This document shows positions 1-7,125 of a stretch of DNA of 11,236 nucleotides, piece after piece (the stretch's first letter is position 1; each line of letters opens with the position of its first letter). The position numbers and the translations under genes were made by a program. This stretch comes from Bacteroidales bacterium (GTDB lineage Bacteria > Bacteroidota > Bacteroidia > Bacteroidales > UBA12077): the NCBI GenBank assembly GCA_030600865.1, contig JAUVUS010000034.1, positions 1 through 11,236 on the forward strand, written 5' to 3'. A model generated the notes under the pieces. It was given only the letters and a program-made list of their open reading frames with translations. It did no database searches and had not been told where the DNA came from.

Positions 1-158
1 ATAAAATTGGCACTTTCAATTATAAATGCAGCATCAATAGGGATGGCTTTATACGTATCAAAATCAGGTAATTGTTGTTTTTTTATATATCTGTAACCAA
101 AATACGCTGAAAGAATTATTATTAAAGATGAGATTCCGATTAAAACTTTTTTAAGCAT
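1..158 (-). CDS. N-terminal fragment of a membrane-anchored hypothetical protein (runs off left edge)
   Basis: Reading the minus strand from the ATG at 158-156 gives an open frame of 52 codons that reaches the window edge without a stop. The protein starts MLKKVLIGISS, has one hydrophobic segment at about residues 4-22 followed by a basic stretch (YRYIKKQQ), and continues into IPIDAAFIIESANF. The pattern is a single N-terminal signal anchor, with the rest of the protein in the periplasm. The segment after the anchor (proline, acidic residue, then A-x-x-I/V-I-E) resembles the start of large DUF3352-like Bacteroidota proteins of unknown function, but 52 residues are too few for a firm family call. 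A perfect -7-like box lies about 30 bp upstream (188-195). The gene is divergent from the TonB receptor gene, with 163 bp between the two start codons. Confidence 0.7.
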   Translation of the reverse strand, partial: MLKKVLIGISSLIIILSAYFGYRYIKKQQLPDFDTYKAIPIDAAFIIESANF

Positions 159-187
159 AAGAGATCAATCCATTTATTCGTTCTTTT

Positions 188-195
188 CAAAAATA
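188..195 (-). promoter_or_regulatory. Candidate Bacteroidota -7 box for the left-edge gene
   Basis: The minus strand reads TATTTTTG, a full match to the Bacteroidota -7 consensus TAnnTTTG. It would place the transcription start near 181, about 23 nt before the ATG at 158. No good -33 TTTG is visible at the usual distance, and the region is very AT-rich, so a chance match is possible. Confidence 0.35.
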
Positions 196-283
196 TTAAA
201 TATAATTTTATAACTAAAATTTATATACTGGCAAACATAATTAAAAATTGATTAAACCAATAATATCAAAGCTAATCAAATAG

Positions 284-291
284 TAAATTTG
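284..291 (+). promoter_or_regulatory. Candidate -7 box for the TonB-dependent receptor gene
   Basis: TAAATTTG matches TAnnTTTG exactly and lies 30 bp before the chosen ATG at 322, giving a predicted 5' UTR of about 24 nt. The -33 element is not evident at standard spacing. The box overlaps an in-frame TTG at 289, which argues against that TTG being the translation start. Confidence 0.45.
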
Positions 292-321
292 TGCTTTAAA
301 AATGTATACTTTTGTCATCTT

Positions 322-2721
322 ATGTATATAAAAAAAAATCTAATATTAATAAGTTTCTTTTTACCTCTTTTTTCTTTTGGTCAAACACTTCTATTAAAAG
401 ATGCAGAATTAAACGATCCGGTTGCTCATGTTGCAATTTATAATCAGGACCGCACCAAATCAGCTCTTTCAAATTCAAAAGGAGAGGTTTCTCTAAATAT
501 TTTTTCGGCGAGCGAAATGATTTATCTTCAACATCCATCATATAAAAAAATACAATTTACTAAATCCGGTATAGACGGGTTTGTTATTTATTTAGAGAAA
601 AAAATTATAGAAATAGAAGAGTATGTAATTTCTGCATATCGATGGGAACAAAATAAAGATGAGATTCCAAATAAAATAACAAGACTTACCCGGGAGGAAA
701 TAATATTTGATAATCCTCAAACTACAGCCGACTTATTAGAGAATTCAAACGAAGTTTTTGTTCAGAAAAGCCAAATGGGTGGAGGTAGTCCAATGATTCG
801 TGGGTTTTCGACAAACACTGTTTTATTAGTTATTGATGGTGTAAGAATGAATAATGCAATTTACCGTGAGGGGAATTTGCAAAATATAATTTCATTAGAT
901 GCAAATATTATTGAAAGTAGTGAAGTGATTTTTGGTCCCGGATCGGTAACTTATGGAAGTGATGCATTAGGTGGCGTAATGGATTTTCATACTTTAAGAG
1001 TAAAGCTTTCAACAGGTGAAGGCACACATTTTTCCGGGAATGCATTTACACGGTACTCGTCGGCAAACAACGAAAAAACAGGACATTTGGATTTTAATAT
1101 TGGATCAAAAAAGTGGGGTTTTTTAACAAGTGTAAGTTATAGCGATTACGATGATTTAAGAATGGGAAGCAAAAATAATTCAGAGTATCAACGCCCTGAA
1201 TATGTTAAAAGAATTAATGGAATAGATTCAATTATTACGAATAATAATCCCGACGTTCAAATAGAGTCAGCTTACAACCAAATCAATTTAATGCAGAAAA
1301 TTCGTTTTCGTCCTGGCAAATATTTGGATATGACTTATGCTTTTCATTATTCAAAACTTTCTGATGTTCCGCGCTACGATCGTTTAATTCAATATAATGG
1401 TGATGATTTGAAATATGGAGAATGGTATTACGGCCCTCAGCTTTGGATTATGCACGCATTAAATGTGAATTATTCAAAGCCAAATACGCTTTTTGATAAT
1501 TCGAAATTAACACTTGCTTATCAGGATTATGAAGAAAGCAGGCATGATAGGAAATATCGAAGCGTAAATTTAAGAGAAAGAAATGAAAATGTTTATGCAT
1601 ATAGCTTGAATCTTGATTTTGATAAAAACCTGAAACGCGACAATCAACTATTTTATGGTGTTGAAGCGGTTTATAATTCAGTTAATTCAATAGCTCACAA
1701 TAAAAATATTGTAACCGGCGAAATATCTCCTGAATCAACCCGATATCCTGATGGAGTAAATAATTATACAACTTTAGCTGCATATTTAAGTTATAAAGAA
1801 AATTTTAGTGAAAAGTTTACAACAATTACCGGTTTGCGTTTTAATTATGTGAGTCTTTACTCAACGATAGAAGATACTACGTTTTTTAATTTTCCTTATG
1901 ATGATATTTCTGTTAATAGCAGTGCTTTAAACGGATCAATAGGGTTTGTATATAAACCAGAAAAAAGTTGGCAAATAAATCTGAATTTATCATCAGGATT
2001 TCATGCACCAAACATTGATGATATGGCAAAGATTTTTGATTCTGAACCTGGTAATGTTGTTGTGCCAAACGAAGATCTTAAACCCGAATATGCGTATAAT
2101 GTGGATTTAGGAATTTCAAAAAACATCGAAGATTTTGCTTCTGTTAGTATTACCGGGTTTTACACCTTTTTAAATAACGCTTTAGTACGCAGAGATTACA
2201 CGTTTAATGGCCAGGATTCGATTATTTACGATGGAGAAATAAGTAAAGTTCTTGCCATTGTTAATGCCGATAAAGCTTATATTTATGGTTTTAATGCTGC
2301 ATTAAATATTAATCTTCCATTAAAATTTAATTTTAAATCAATAATTAATTATACCTATGGTGAAGACCAGGACGGATTGCCGCTACGACATGTTGCACCA
2401 CTGTTCGGAAGTACAAAAATAACATATACTAATAAAGGAATAACAGCATCGGTTTTTGCCAGTTATAATGGAAAAATTGAATATAAAAATTTAGCTGCAA
2501 GCGAGCAGGATAAACCTTATATGTATGCGACCGATAATAATGGTAATCCATATTCTCCTTCGTGGTGGACATTAAATTTTATGTCATCATATGATTTTAA
2601 AAATCTGGCAACAATTAACCTGGGTGTAGAAAATATTCTTGATAATCGTTATAGGCCGTATTCTTCGGGAATTGTGGCCCCGGGTAGGAATTTCATAATC
2701 GGACTACGTATGTATTTTTAG
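322..2721 (+). CDS. TonB-dependent outer-membrane receptor, heme/iron-receptor-like
   Basis: An outer-membrane beta-barrel for TonB/ExbBD-driven uptake of a scarce ligand, 799 aa. A signal peptide (MYIKKNLILISFFLPLFSFGQ-like, about residues 1-20) is followed by a carboxypeptidase-regulatory-like domain at about 22-95. A TonB-box-like stretch (EEYVISAYRW) lies near residue 100, then the plug at about 131-225 with the conserved words MIRGFSTN, VLLVIDGVRMN and FGPGSVTYGSDALGGV. The barrel follows and ends in ...GLRMYF with the usual terminal phenylalanine. FHAP at 560-563 and VPNEDLKPE from 581 resemble the FRAP and NPNL boxes of heme/hemoglobin receptors, so heme or an iron complex is a plausible ligand. 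No HmuY-like or heme-handling neighbour is present, so the substrate stays open. The start is set at ATG 322 because the frame's earlier TTG (289) lies inside a promoter-like box and ATG 322 opens directly into the signal peptide. Confidence 0.93.
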   Translation: MYIKKNLILISFFLPLFSFGQTLLLKDAELNDPVAHVAIYNQDRTKSALSNSKGEVSLNIFSASEMIYLQHPSYKKIQFTKSGIDGFVIYLEKKIIEIEEYVISAYRWEQNKDEIPNKITRLTREEIIFDNPQTTADLLENSNEVFVQKSQMGGGSPMIRGFSTNTVLLVIDGVRMNNAIYREGNLQNIISLDANIIESSEVIFGPGSVTYGSDALGGVMDFHTLRVKLSTGEGTHFSGNAFTRYSSANNEKTGHLDFNIGSKKWGFLTSVSYSDYDDLRMGSKNNSEYQRPEYVKRINGIDSIITNNNPDVQIESAYNQINLMQKIRFRPGKYLDMTYAFHYSKLSDVPRYDRLIQYNGDDLKYGEWYYGPQLWIMHALNVNYSKPNTLFDNSKLTLAYQDYEESRHDRKYRSVNLRERNENVYAYSLNLDFDKNLKRDNQLFYGVEAVYNSVNSIAHNKNIVTGEISPESTRYPDGVNNYTTLAAYLSYKENFSEKFTTITGLRFNYVSLYSTIEDTTFFNFPYDDISVNSSALNGSIGFVYKPEKSWQINLNLSSGFHAPNIDDMAKIFDSEPGNVVVPNEDLKPEYAYNVDLGISKNIEDFASVSITGFYTFLNNALVRRDYTFNGQDSIIYDGEISKVLAIVNADKAYIYGFNAALNINLPLKFNFKSIINYTYGEDQDGLPLRHVAPLFGSTKITYTNKGITASVFASYNGKIEYKNLAASEQDKPYMYATDNNGNPYSPSWWTLNFMSSYDFKNLATINLGVENILDNRYRPYSSGIVAPGRNFIIGLRMYF

Positions 2722-2757
2722 AAAATTTAAAATTATTGTAACTTTTTGGTTCGAAGA

Positions 2758-2789
2758 TTGTAAAGGAATATATTAAATTGGTATTTTTA
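2758..2789 (+). promoter_or_regulatory. Weak promoter candidate before the LPP20-like gene
   Basis: TTG at 2758-2760 and TATTTTTA at 2782-2789 (one mismatch to TAnnTTTG) are 21 bp apart, close to the Bacteroidota -33/-7 arrangement. The predicted start near 2796 leaves about 25 nt before ATG 2821, similar to the leader predicted for the receptor gene. If real, the gene need not depend on read-through from the receptor gene, after which I see no clear terminator. Confidence 0.3.
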
Positions 2790-2820
2790 GTTTTTATTAA
2801 TTCAACCAATCTTTTCAAGA

Positions 2821-3882
2821 ATGAAAAATATAGTTGCTGCTGTTTTCTTCCTGTTTTCTTTGAGTTTGTCTATGTATTCACAAGAAGAGTCACAATCAAA
2901 TATTATTGATCAGGATAAAAAAAAGTACGAAGAAAATGTATTTAACCAGGCTTTTGATGAATATTCAGACACTACTGATTCAAAAAGAAAACTGTATGAT
3001 AGAATTCCCGAAAAACTTCCCGATTGGGTTTTTACCCCGATTGATTTAAGCTCAACTACAAAAATTGTTGGAATTTCGGATCCAAATATGGAAAAAAAAG
3101 AAGCATACAAACAAGCTGTATTAAGAGCGAAAGCAATGTATGCATTAATGAATTTTAGCACAGTGAGTAATATTACAGATGATTATACTAATTTAAAAGA
3201 ATCAGGGAAGTATTCATTATATACAACAAAATTCCAGGATTTTTCTCTGTCAAAAGCAGAAATGGCTTATAATGATTCATTAATTATATTAATTGATACT
3301 TTTTATACAAAATACAACGAAGGAGTGGTTTTGATCGAGATTAATCATAAGTTAAATTCGAAAGAAAATAAAGACACACTGTTTGTTAAAGGAGAACATT
3401 TACAGGTATTTATCGAGAAAAATTTCAGAAATGAAAAAATTGAGTTTTTCAGTTTTTCGATTCAGGATAATTTAGAAAAAAATGATTCAAATGATTTTTT
3501 AGCACAATATAATTATAGAATAGTTAACCGTGGATATGATATTTATTCAATTTATGGTGATAAATCAATTGAATTTAAGGAACGAACTTATAATTATCGA
3601 ACTGACTTAGAGTTTGCAAAAGATACCACAGATTCTGAATTAAATACTTTCAGGTTAAGCCGAGGATTGTGGAATGGATATTTAACAGGAGTTTTAAGCA
3701 ACATAACCGTGCTGTCAAAACAATTGGCAAGTCATATAAAAAATACAAATGATTATTACACTTTAAAAAACGAAGGTCTTATTCGTACAGTGGCGCGAAA
3801 TAAAGTTTCATTTGATTTTAACGATTTTAAGATGTACGAAAATAAGTTTTATGTTGATTTGCGTGGTATAATCTTACAATAG
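2821..3882 (+). CDS. Exported protein with LPP20-like N-terminal region
   Basis: A 353-aa secreted protein. A clear signal peptide covers about residues 1-20 (hydrophobic core VAAVFFLFSLSLS, cleavage near YSQ/E). There is no lipobox cysteine, so it should be soluble periplasmic or peripherally bound rather than a lipoprotein. After an acidic linker, LPDWVFTPIDL (66-76), KIVGISDPN (81-89) and the alanine-rich helix EAYKQAVLRAKAMYAL resemble the LPP20 fold: PxW near the N-terminus, a G-hydrophobic-G-like strand, then a helix A..A...A. This pattern is found in exported envelope proteins of poorly known role. The C-terminal half (about 190-353) is rich in aromatics and predicted strand, and I do not recognise it. 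It sits 99 bp after the TonB receptor gene and 34 bp before the Na/Pi gene. The family call rests on motif resemblance only; the function is unknown. Confidence 0.85.
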   Translation: MKNIVAAVFFLFSLSLSMYSQEESQSNIIDQDKKKYEENVFNQAFDEYSDTTDSKRKLYDRIPEKLPDWVFTPIDLSSTTKIVGISDPNMEKKEAYKQAVLRAKAMYALMNFSTVSNITDDYTNLKESGKYSLYTTKFQDFSLSKAEMAYNDSLIILIDTFYTKYNEGVVLIEINHKLNSKENKDTLFVKGEHLQVFIEKNFRNEKIEFFSFSIQDNLEKNDSNDFLAQYNYRIVNRGYDIYSIYGDKSIEFKERTYNYRTDLEFAKDTTDSELNTFRLSRGLWNGYLTGVLSNITVLSKQLASHIKNTNDYYTLKNEGLIRTVARNKVSFDFNDFKMYENKFYVDLRGIILQ

Positions 3883-3892
3883 CTTATTTTTG
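3858..3892 (+). promoter_or_regulatory. Candidate promoter for the Na/Pi cotransporter gene
   Basis: A perfect TAnnTTTG box (TATTTTTG, 3885-3892) begins just after the stop codon of the upstream gene. TTTG at 3858-3861, inside the end of that gene, is 23 bp upstream, slightly long for a -33 element. The predicted start near 3898 would give a leader of about 19 nt before ATG 3917. Confidence 0.35.
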
Positions 3893-3916
3893 TATAAATA
3901 AAGCTTGGGTCTGATT

Positions 3917-6025
3917 ATGAAACGACCTTATTTCCCATATTTAATACTTTTTGTTTTTTTATTGATTGGACACATTGTATTTGCTCAAAACGATAGCGCA
4001 TTAGTTTCTGTTCAATACAAATTAGTAAAGCCAAAATCAAATCAAATTCCAAATTATTCCGGAGATCTTCAAACACAAACAGCTCGTTTAAAATCAGAAA
4101 AACCAGTTAGGATTTTAGTTTTAGATCAGGATAATCAGCCTGGTAAAAATTTAGCCGTAAAACTTCAGAATATTTCTGTTCCTGAGGGCGATAAAAAATT
4201 TAAAATTACTGATACCCTTACTTATACTGACACATTGGGAATTGCAGAAACATATGTTATTTTGGGTTCAAAAGAAGGAATGTATGAAATTTCGGCTCAA
4301 TTGGTAAAATATCCGGAAACTAATTTTCTGATTTATAAGATTTTTGCACGGAAAACAAATTGGGTATTTCTTCTTATTGCCGGTTTAATTGGAGGATTGG
4401 GATTGTTCCTTTTAGGGATGACAATGATGAGTGATGGAATGCAGAATGCCGCGGGTGATAAAATGCGAACAGTATTGAGCCAGATCACACATCATAGGCT
4501 TATTGCAGTGGGAGTTGGAACGTTTGTTACTATGATTATACAAAGTAGCAGCGCCACAACAGTTATGTTGGTGAGTTTTGTTCATTCTAAACTAATTAAA
4601 TTTAAAAATACCATTAGCATAATTCTGGGAGCAGGAATTGGGACAACCATAACGGCACAGTTAATAGCATTTAAATTAACAGACTATTCTCTTTTATTAA
4701 TTGGAATTGGGTTTTTATTGAACTCGTTTACTAAATCAGTATATGTACGAAATATCGGTAAAACCATTTTAGGGTTTGGGATATTATTTTTTGGAATGCA
4801 TATTATGTCAGAGTCAATGTATCCATTGAGATCTTTCTCTCCTTTTATAGATTCAATAGTAAAACTTGAAAACCCGATTTTGGGAATACTTGTAGGTGCA
4901 GCATTTACTGCCTTAATACAAAGTAGTAGTGCATTTATTGGTATCATGATTGTATTGGCAACACAGGGTTTATTGAGTTTAGAGGCGTCTATCCCTTTGC
5001 TCTTTGGTGCAAATATAGGAACAGCAATTACGGCAATTTTAGCAAGTATAAAAACCGATCGTGAAGCAAAACAGGTTGCTTTAGCACATACATTGATAAA
5101 AGTTATTGGTGTTCTAGTCTTTTTGTTTTGGATTCCACGGTTTGCTGAATTAGTGAAAATTATTTCACCAAAAAGTCTTTTGCCTGATGGAGATTTTAAT
5201 TCTTTAGCCGAAACGGTTCCGCGTCAGATCGCCAATGCACATACCGTTTTTAATATTGTTTTAACATGTTTGATTCTCCCTTTTACAAATGTTTTTGGAA
5301 AATTTATTGAAAAACTTCTTCCCGTAAAATTTGTTGAAAAACCGATTTTAAAACCGATTCATCTTGATTATGGAATGGTAAAGAATTCATCTTTAGCATT
5401 GAGCTTAGCAAAAAAAGAAACAATAAGGATGGGTAAGTTGGTTCAGAATATGACCGGAGATATTATTATTCCATATTTAGTTAAAAAAACAGAAGTTATA
5501 AATGAGATAAAACAAAAAGAGAAGGAAGTTAATTTTCTGCGTGATCAGATTAGTGATTATATATTGAAAATTACGCGCGAAAACCTTAATGAAGAACGTG
5601 TAAATGAATCATTCCAGTTACTATATGCGGTAAAAGAATTTGAACAAATTGCTGATATAGTATCTAAAAACATGATAAAAAAAGCGGCAAGATGGAGTAA
5701 AATGGATTTTGAATTTTCTGTTGAGGGTAAAAATGAAATTATAAATTATCATACAAAAACCCAAAAACAGTTAAGTAGAGCATTGGAAGTATTCGAAAAT
5801 GTAAATTTGGAGAAAGCAAAAGCGATGAAAGAAAAATACCGACGATATCGAAATATGGAAATAGAATTGGAGAAGCAACATTTCAAAAGATTGCAGGATG
5901 AAATAATAGAAACAATTTCAAGCAGTAAAACACACGTTGAGCTAATGACATATCTGAGAGCGATCAACGGGCATGCAACGAATATTGCCAGAATATTGTT
6001 AAAATGGCCGGTAAAAACTAAGTGA
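3917..6025 (+). CDS. Na+/phosphate cotransporter family protein with periplasmic Ig-like and C-terminal PhoU-like domains
   Basis: A 702-aa inner-membrane protein of the NptA/YjbB (Na_Pi_cotrans) family, which moves phosphate with sodium or exports excess phosphate. A signal peptide (about 1-23, cleavage near VFA/QND) is followed by an Ig-like domain at about 30-145, with the words PVRILVLDQDNQPG and the invasin-like DTLGIAETYVILG...GMYEISAQ. The membrane part, about 148-480, carries the two family repeats: QSSSATT at 209-215 and QSSSAF from 335, each followed by a G-A-x-I-G-T loop. The conserved QIANAHTVFN is at 437-446. The tail, about 484-702, is a charged helical PhoU-like domain expected in the cytoplasm. 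ATG 3917 is preferred to the frame's upstream TTG at 3905 because it directly begins a standard signal peptide (MKRPYFPYLILFVFLL). A candidate promoter lies in the 34-bp gap before it. The direction and identity of the transported anion cannot be read from sequence. Confidence 0.92.
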   Translation: MKRPYFPYLILFVFLLIGHIVFAQNDSALVSVQYKLVKPKSNQIPNYSGDLQTQTARLKSEKPVRILVLDQDNQPGKNLAVKLQNISVPEGDKKFKITDTLTYTDTLGIAETYVILGSKEGMYEISAQLVKYPETNFLIYKIFARKTNWVFLLIAGLIGGLGLFLLGMTMMSDGMQNAAGDKMRTVLSQITHHRLIAVGVGTFVTMIIQSSSATTVMLVSFVHSKLIKFKNTISIILGAGIGTTITAQLIAFKLTDYSLLLIGIGFLLNSFTKSVYVRNIGKTILGFGILFFGMHIMSESMYPLRSFSPFIDSIVKLENPILGILVGAAFTALIQSSSAFIGIMIVLATQGLLSLEASIPLLFGANIGTAITAILASIKTDREAKQVALAHTLIKVIGVLVFLFWIPRFAELVKIISPKSLLPDGDFNSLAETVPRQIANAHTVFNIVLTCLILPFTNVFGKFIEKLLPVKFVEKPILKPIHLDYGMVKNSSLALSLAKKETIRMGKLVQNMTGDIIIPYLVKKTEVINEIKQKEKEVNFLRDQISDYILKITRENLNEERVNESFQLLYAVKEFEQIADIVSKNMIKKAARWSKMDFEFSVEGKNEIINYHTKTQKQLSRALEVFENVNLEKAKAMKEKYRRYRNMEIELEKQHFKRLQDEIIETISSSKTHVELMTYLRAINGHATNIARILLKWPVKTK

Positions 6026-6169
6026 AACAGGTATTGGTGGATTAGCAAAAAACTGGAAGCCATTTCAGAATTAATTTTGAACCTTTTTGTTCTGATATTG
6101 TTTGATTCAACTATGCCAATTTAAAAAGAATGCATAAACTTATCTTAAGAATCCATAATTTATTAACAT

Positions 6170-6985
6170 ATGATTAATGAAACCGTATTATTCGCATTTG
6201 GACTAACTTTATTTGCAGGTTTATCTACAGGAATAGGAAGCGCTCTGGCTTTTTTTACAAAAACAACAAATACTAAGTTCCTGTCGTTTGCTCTGGGCTT
6301 TTCGGCGGGTGTAATGATTTATGTATCAATGATTGAAATCTTTTTTAAAGCTAAAGATTCTTTGGTAGCAGAACTGGGAGAAAAAATGGGTTCATGGATA
6401 ACTGTAGCTTCTTTTTTTGGAGGTATATTTTTTATTGCAATTATCGATAAGTTAATCCCTTCAATAGAAAACCCACATGAAATTCGAATGGTTGAAGAAA
6501 TGGATGAAGAAGCAAAAAAAGAACATAAGCGTAAAAAACTCATGAAAATGGGAATGTTTACCGCTTTAGCAATTGCTATTCATAATTTTCCTGAAGGTTT
6601 GGCAACATTTACTGCTGCCCTTACCGATCCTAGTTTAGGTATTGCAATTGCAGTGGCGATTGCTATTCATAATATCCCTGAAGGAATTGCTGTTTCAGTG
6701 CCAATTTATTTTGCAACAGGTAGTAAAAAGAAAGCATTCTGGCATTCATTTTTGTCTGGTTTAGCAGAACCGGTAGGTGCTTTAATTGGTTATTTAATAT
6801 TAATGCCATTTCTGTCGGATACTCTTTTTGGGATTTTGTTTGCAGGAGTAGCCGGTATTATGGTATTTATTTCTATTGATGAGCTTTTACCTGTTGCACG
6901 AGAATATGGTGAGCACCATTTGTCTATTTACGGTTTAGTATTAGGAATGATGGTAATGGCAGTTAGTTTGTTGATGTTTATTTAG
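6170..6985 (+). CDS. zupT: ZIP-family divalent metal transporter, ZupT-like
   Basis: A 271-aa polytopic inner-membrane protein for uptake of Zn2+ and possibly Fe2+/Mn2+. The length and about eight hydrophobic segments fit ZupT. Both family metal-site motifs are present: HNFPEG at 138-143 (TM4) and HNIPEG at 167-172 (TM5), followed by SGLAEPVGA in the next segment. The loop before TM4 (about 100-125) is strongly charged ([20 protein letters not shown]), as in ZupT proteins. ATG 6170 is the only sensible start. The 144-bp upstream gap holds a weak promoter-like pair (TTTG 6076-6079 and TTTG 6101-6104), but I could not identify a Zur-type operator. The gene is convergent with trpS; the long inverted repeat 7014-7099 lies between them. 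Metal specificity is a family inference. Confidence 0.93.
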   Translation: MINETVLFAFGLTLFAGLSTGIGSALAFFTKTTNTKFLSFALGFSAGVMIYVSMIEIFFKAKDSLVAELGEKMGSWITVASFFGGIFFIAIIDKLIPSIENPHEIRMVEEMDEEAKKEHKRKKLMKMGMFTALAIAIHNFPEGLATFTAALTDPSLGIAIAVAIAIHNIPEGIAVSVPIYFATGSKKKAFWHSFLSGLAEPVGALIGYLILMPFLSDTLFGILFAGVAGIMVFISIDELLPVAREYGEHHLSIYGLVLGMMVMAVSLLMFI

Positions 6986-6992
6986 TAAAAAA

Positions 6993-7114
6993 AGTATCAA
7001 GATACGAGACATGAGCCTGCCTGACGGCAGTCAGGTATCAAAATATACTTAACCAAGTATTTTTTTTGATCTCGATACCTGACTGCCGTCAGGCAGGCTT
7101 GATACTTGTATCTC
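6993..7114. repeat. Inverted repeat with degenerate 7-bp units on both flanks
   Basis: Two perfectly complementary 26-bp arms (7014-7039 and 7074-7099) surround a 34-bp centre. The core of each arm, CCTGACGGCAGTCAGG, can itself fold (CCTGAC/GTCAGG). The centre holds a further hairpin, ATACTT-AACC-AAGTAT (7045-7060). Outside the arms, both sides carry 7-bp units of the form AGNTACR or close variants: AGTATCA and AGATACG at 6993-7006 on the plus strand, and AGATACA and AGTATCA reading the minus strand from 7113 to 7100. Each arm is therefore a heptad run, then AG, then CCTGCC. It lies between the convergent ZIP and trpS genes, so it probably ends transcription from both sides. It looks like one copy of a dispersed REP/BIME-like element, but copy number cannot be seen here. 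Confidence 0.9.
7014..7099. terminator. Probable bidirectional terminator between the ZIP gene and trpS
   Basis: A 26-bp perfect stem lies 28 bp after the ZIP stop codon and 26 bp after the trpS stop codon on the opposite strand. On the plus strand a T7 run (7061-7067) follows the inner hairpin (7045-7060), which matches the hairpin-plus-U-tract layout for ZIP transcripts. For trpS transcripts there is no T run directly after the inner hairpin, so stopping on that side would rely on the large stem. Confidence 0.6.
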
Positions 7115-7125
7115 AAAGCTAATAT

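Noticed and set aside
289..321. Upstream TTG start for the TonB receptor (11 extra residues)
   Set aside because: The TTG overlaps a perfect -7 box, and the added residues precede rather than form part of the signal peptide; ATG 322 fits better.
3905..3916. Upstream TTG start for the Na/Pi cotransporter
   Set aside because: ATG 3917 begins a standard signal peptide; the TTG start only adds four residues.
5749..6063. Minus-strand open frame of 104 codons opposite the PhoU-like domain
   Set aside because: It is antisense to a well-supported coding region, is Phe/Ser/Leu-rich as expected of a shadow, and has no promoter or family match.
6026..6169. Zur-type operator or riboswitch ahead of the ZIP gene
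   Set aside because: I looked for a symmetric operator or a structured leader and found only weak AT-rich matches; a promoter-like TTTG/TTTG pair is too poor to list.
322..6985. A single dedicated receptor-periplasmic-transporter uptake system
   Set aside because: The four genes face the same way, but the gaps are 99, 34 and 144 bp with separate promoter candidates, and the families (TonB receptor, LPP20-like, Na/Pi, ZIP) have no known common substrate. Synteny data would be needed to revive the idea.
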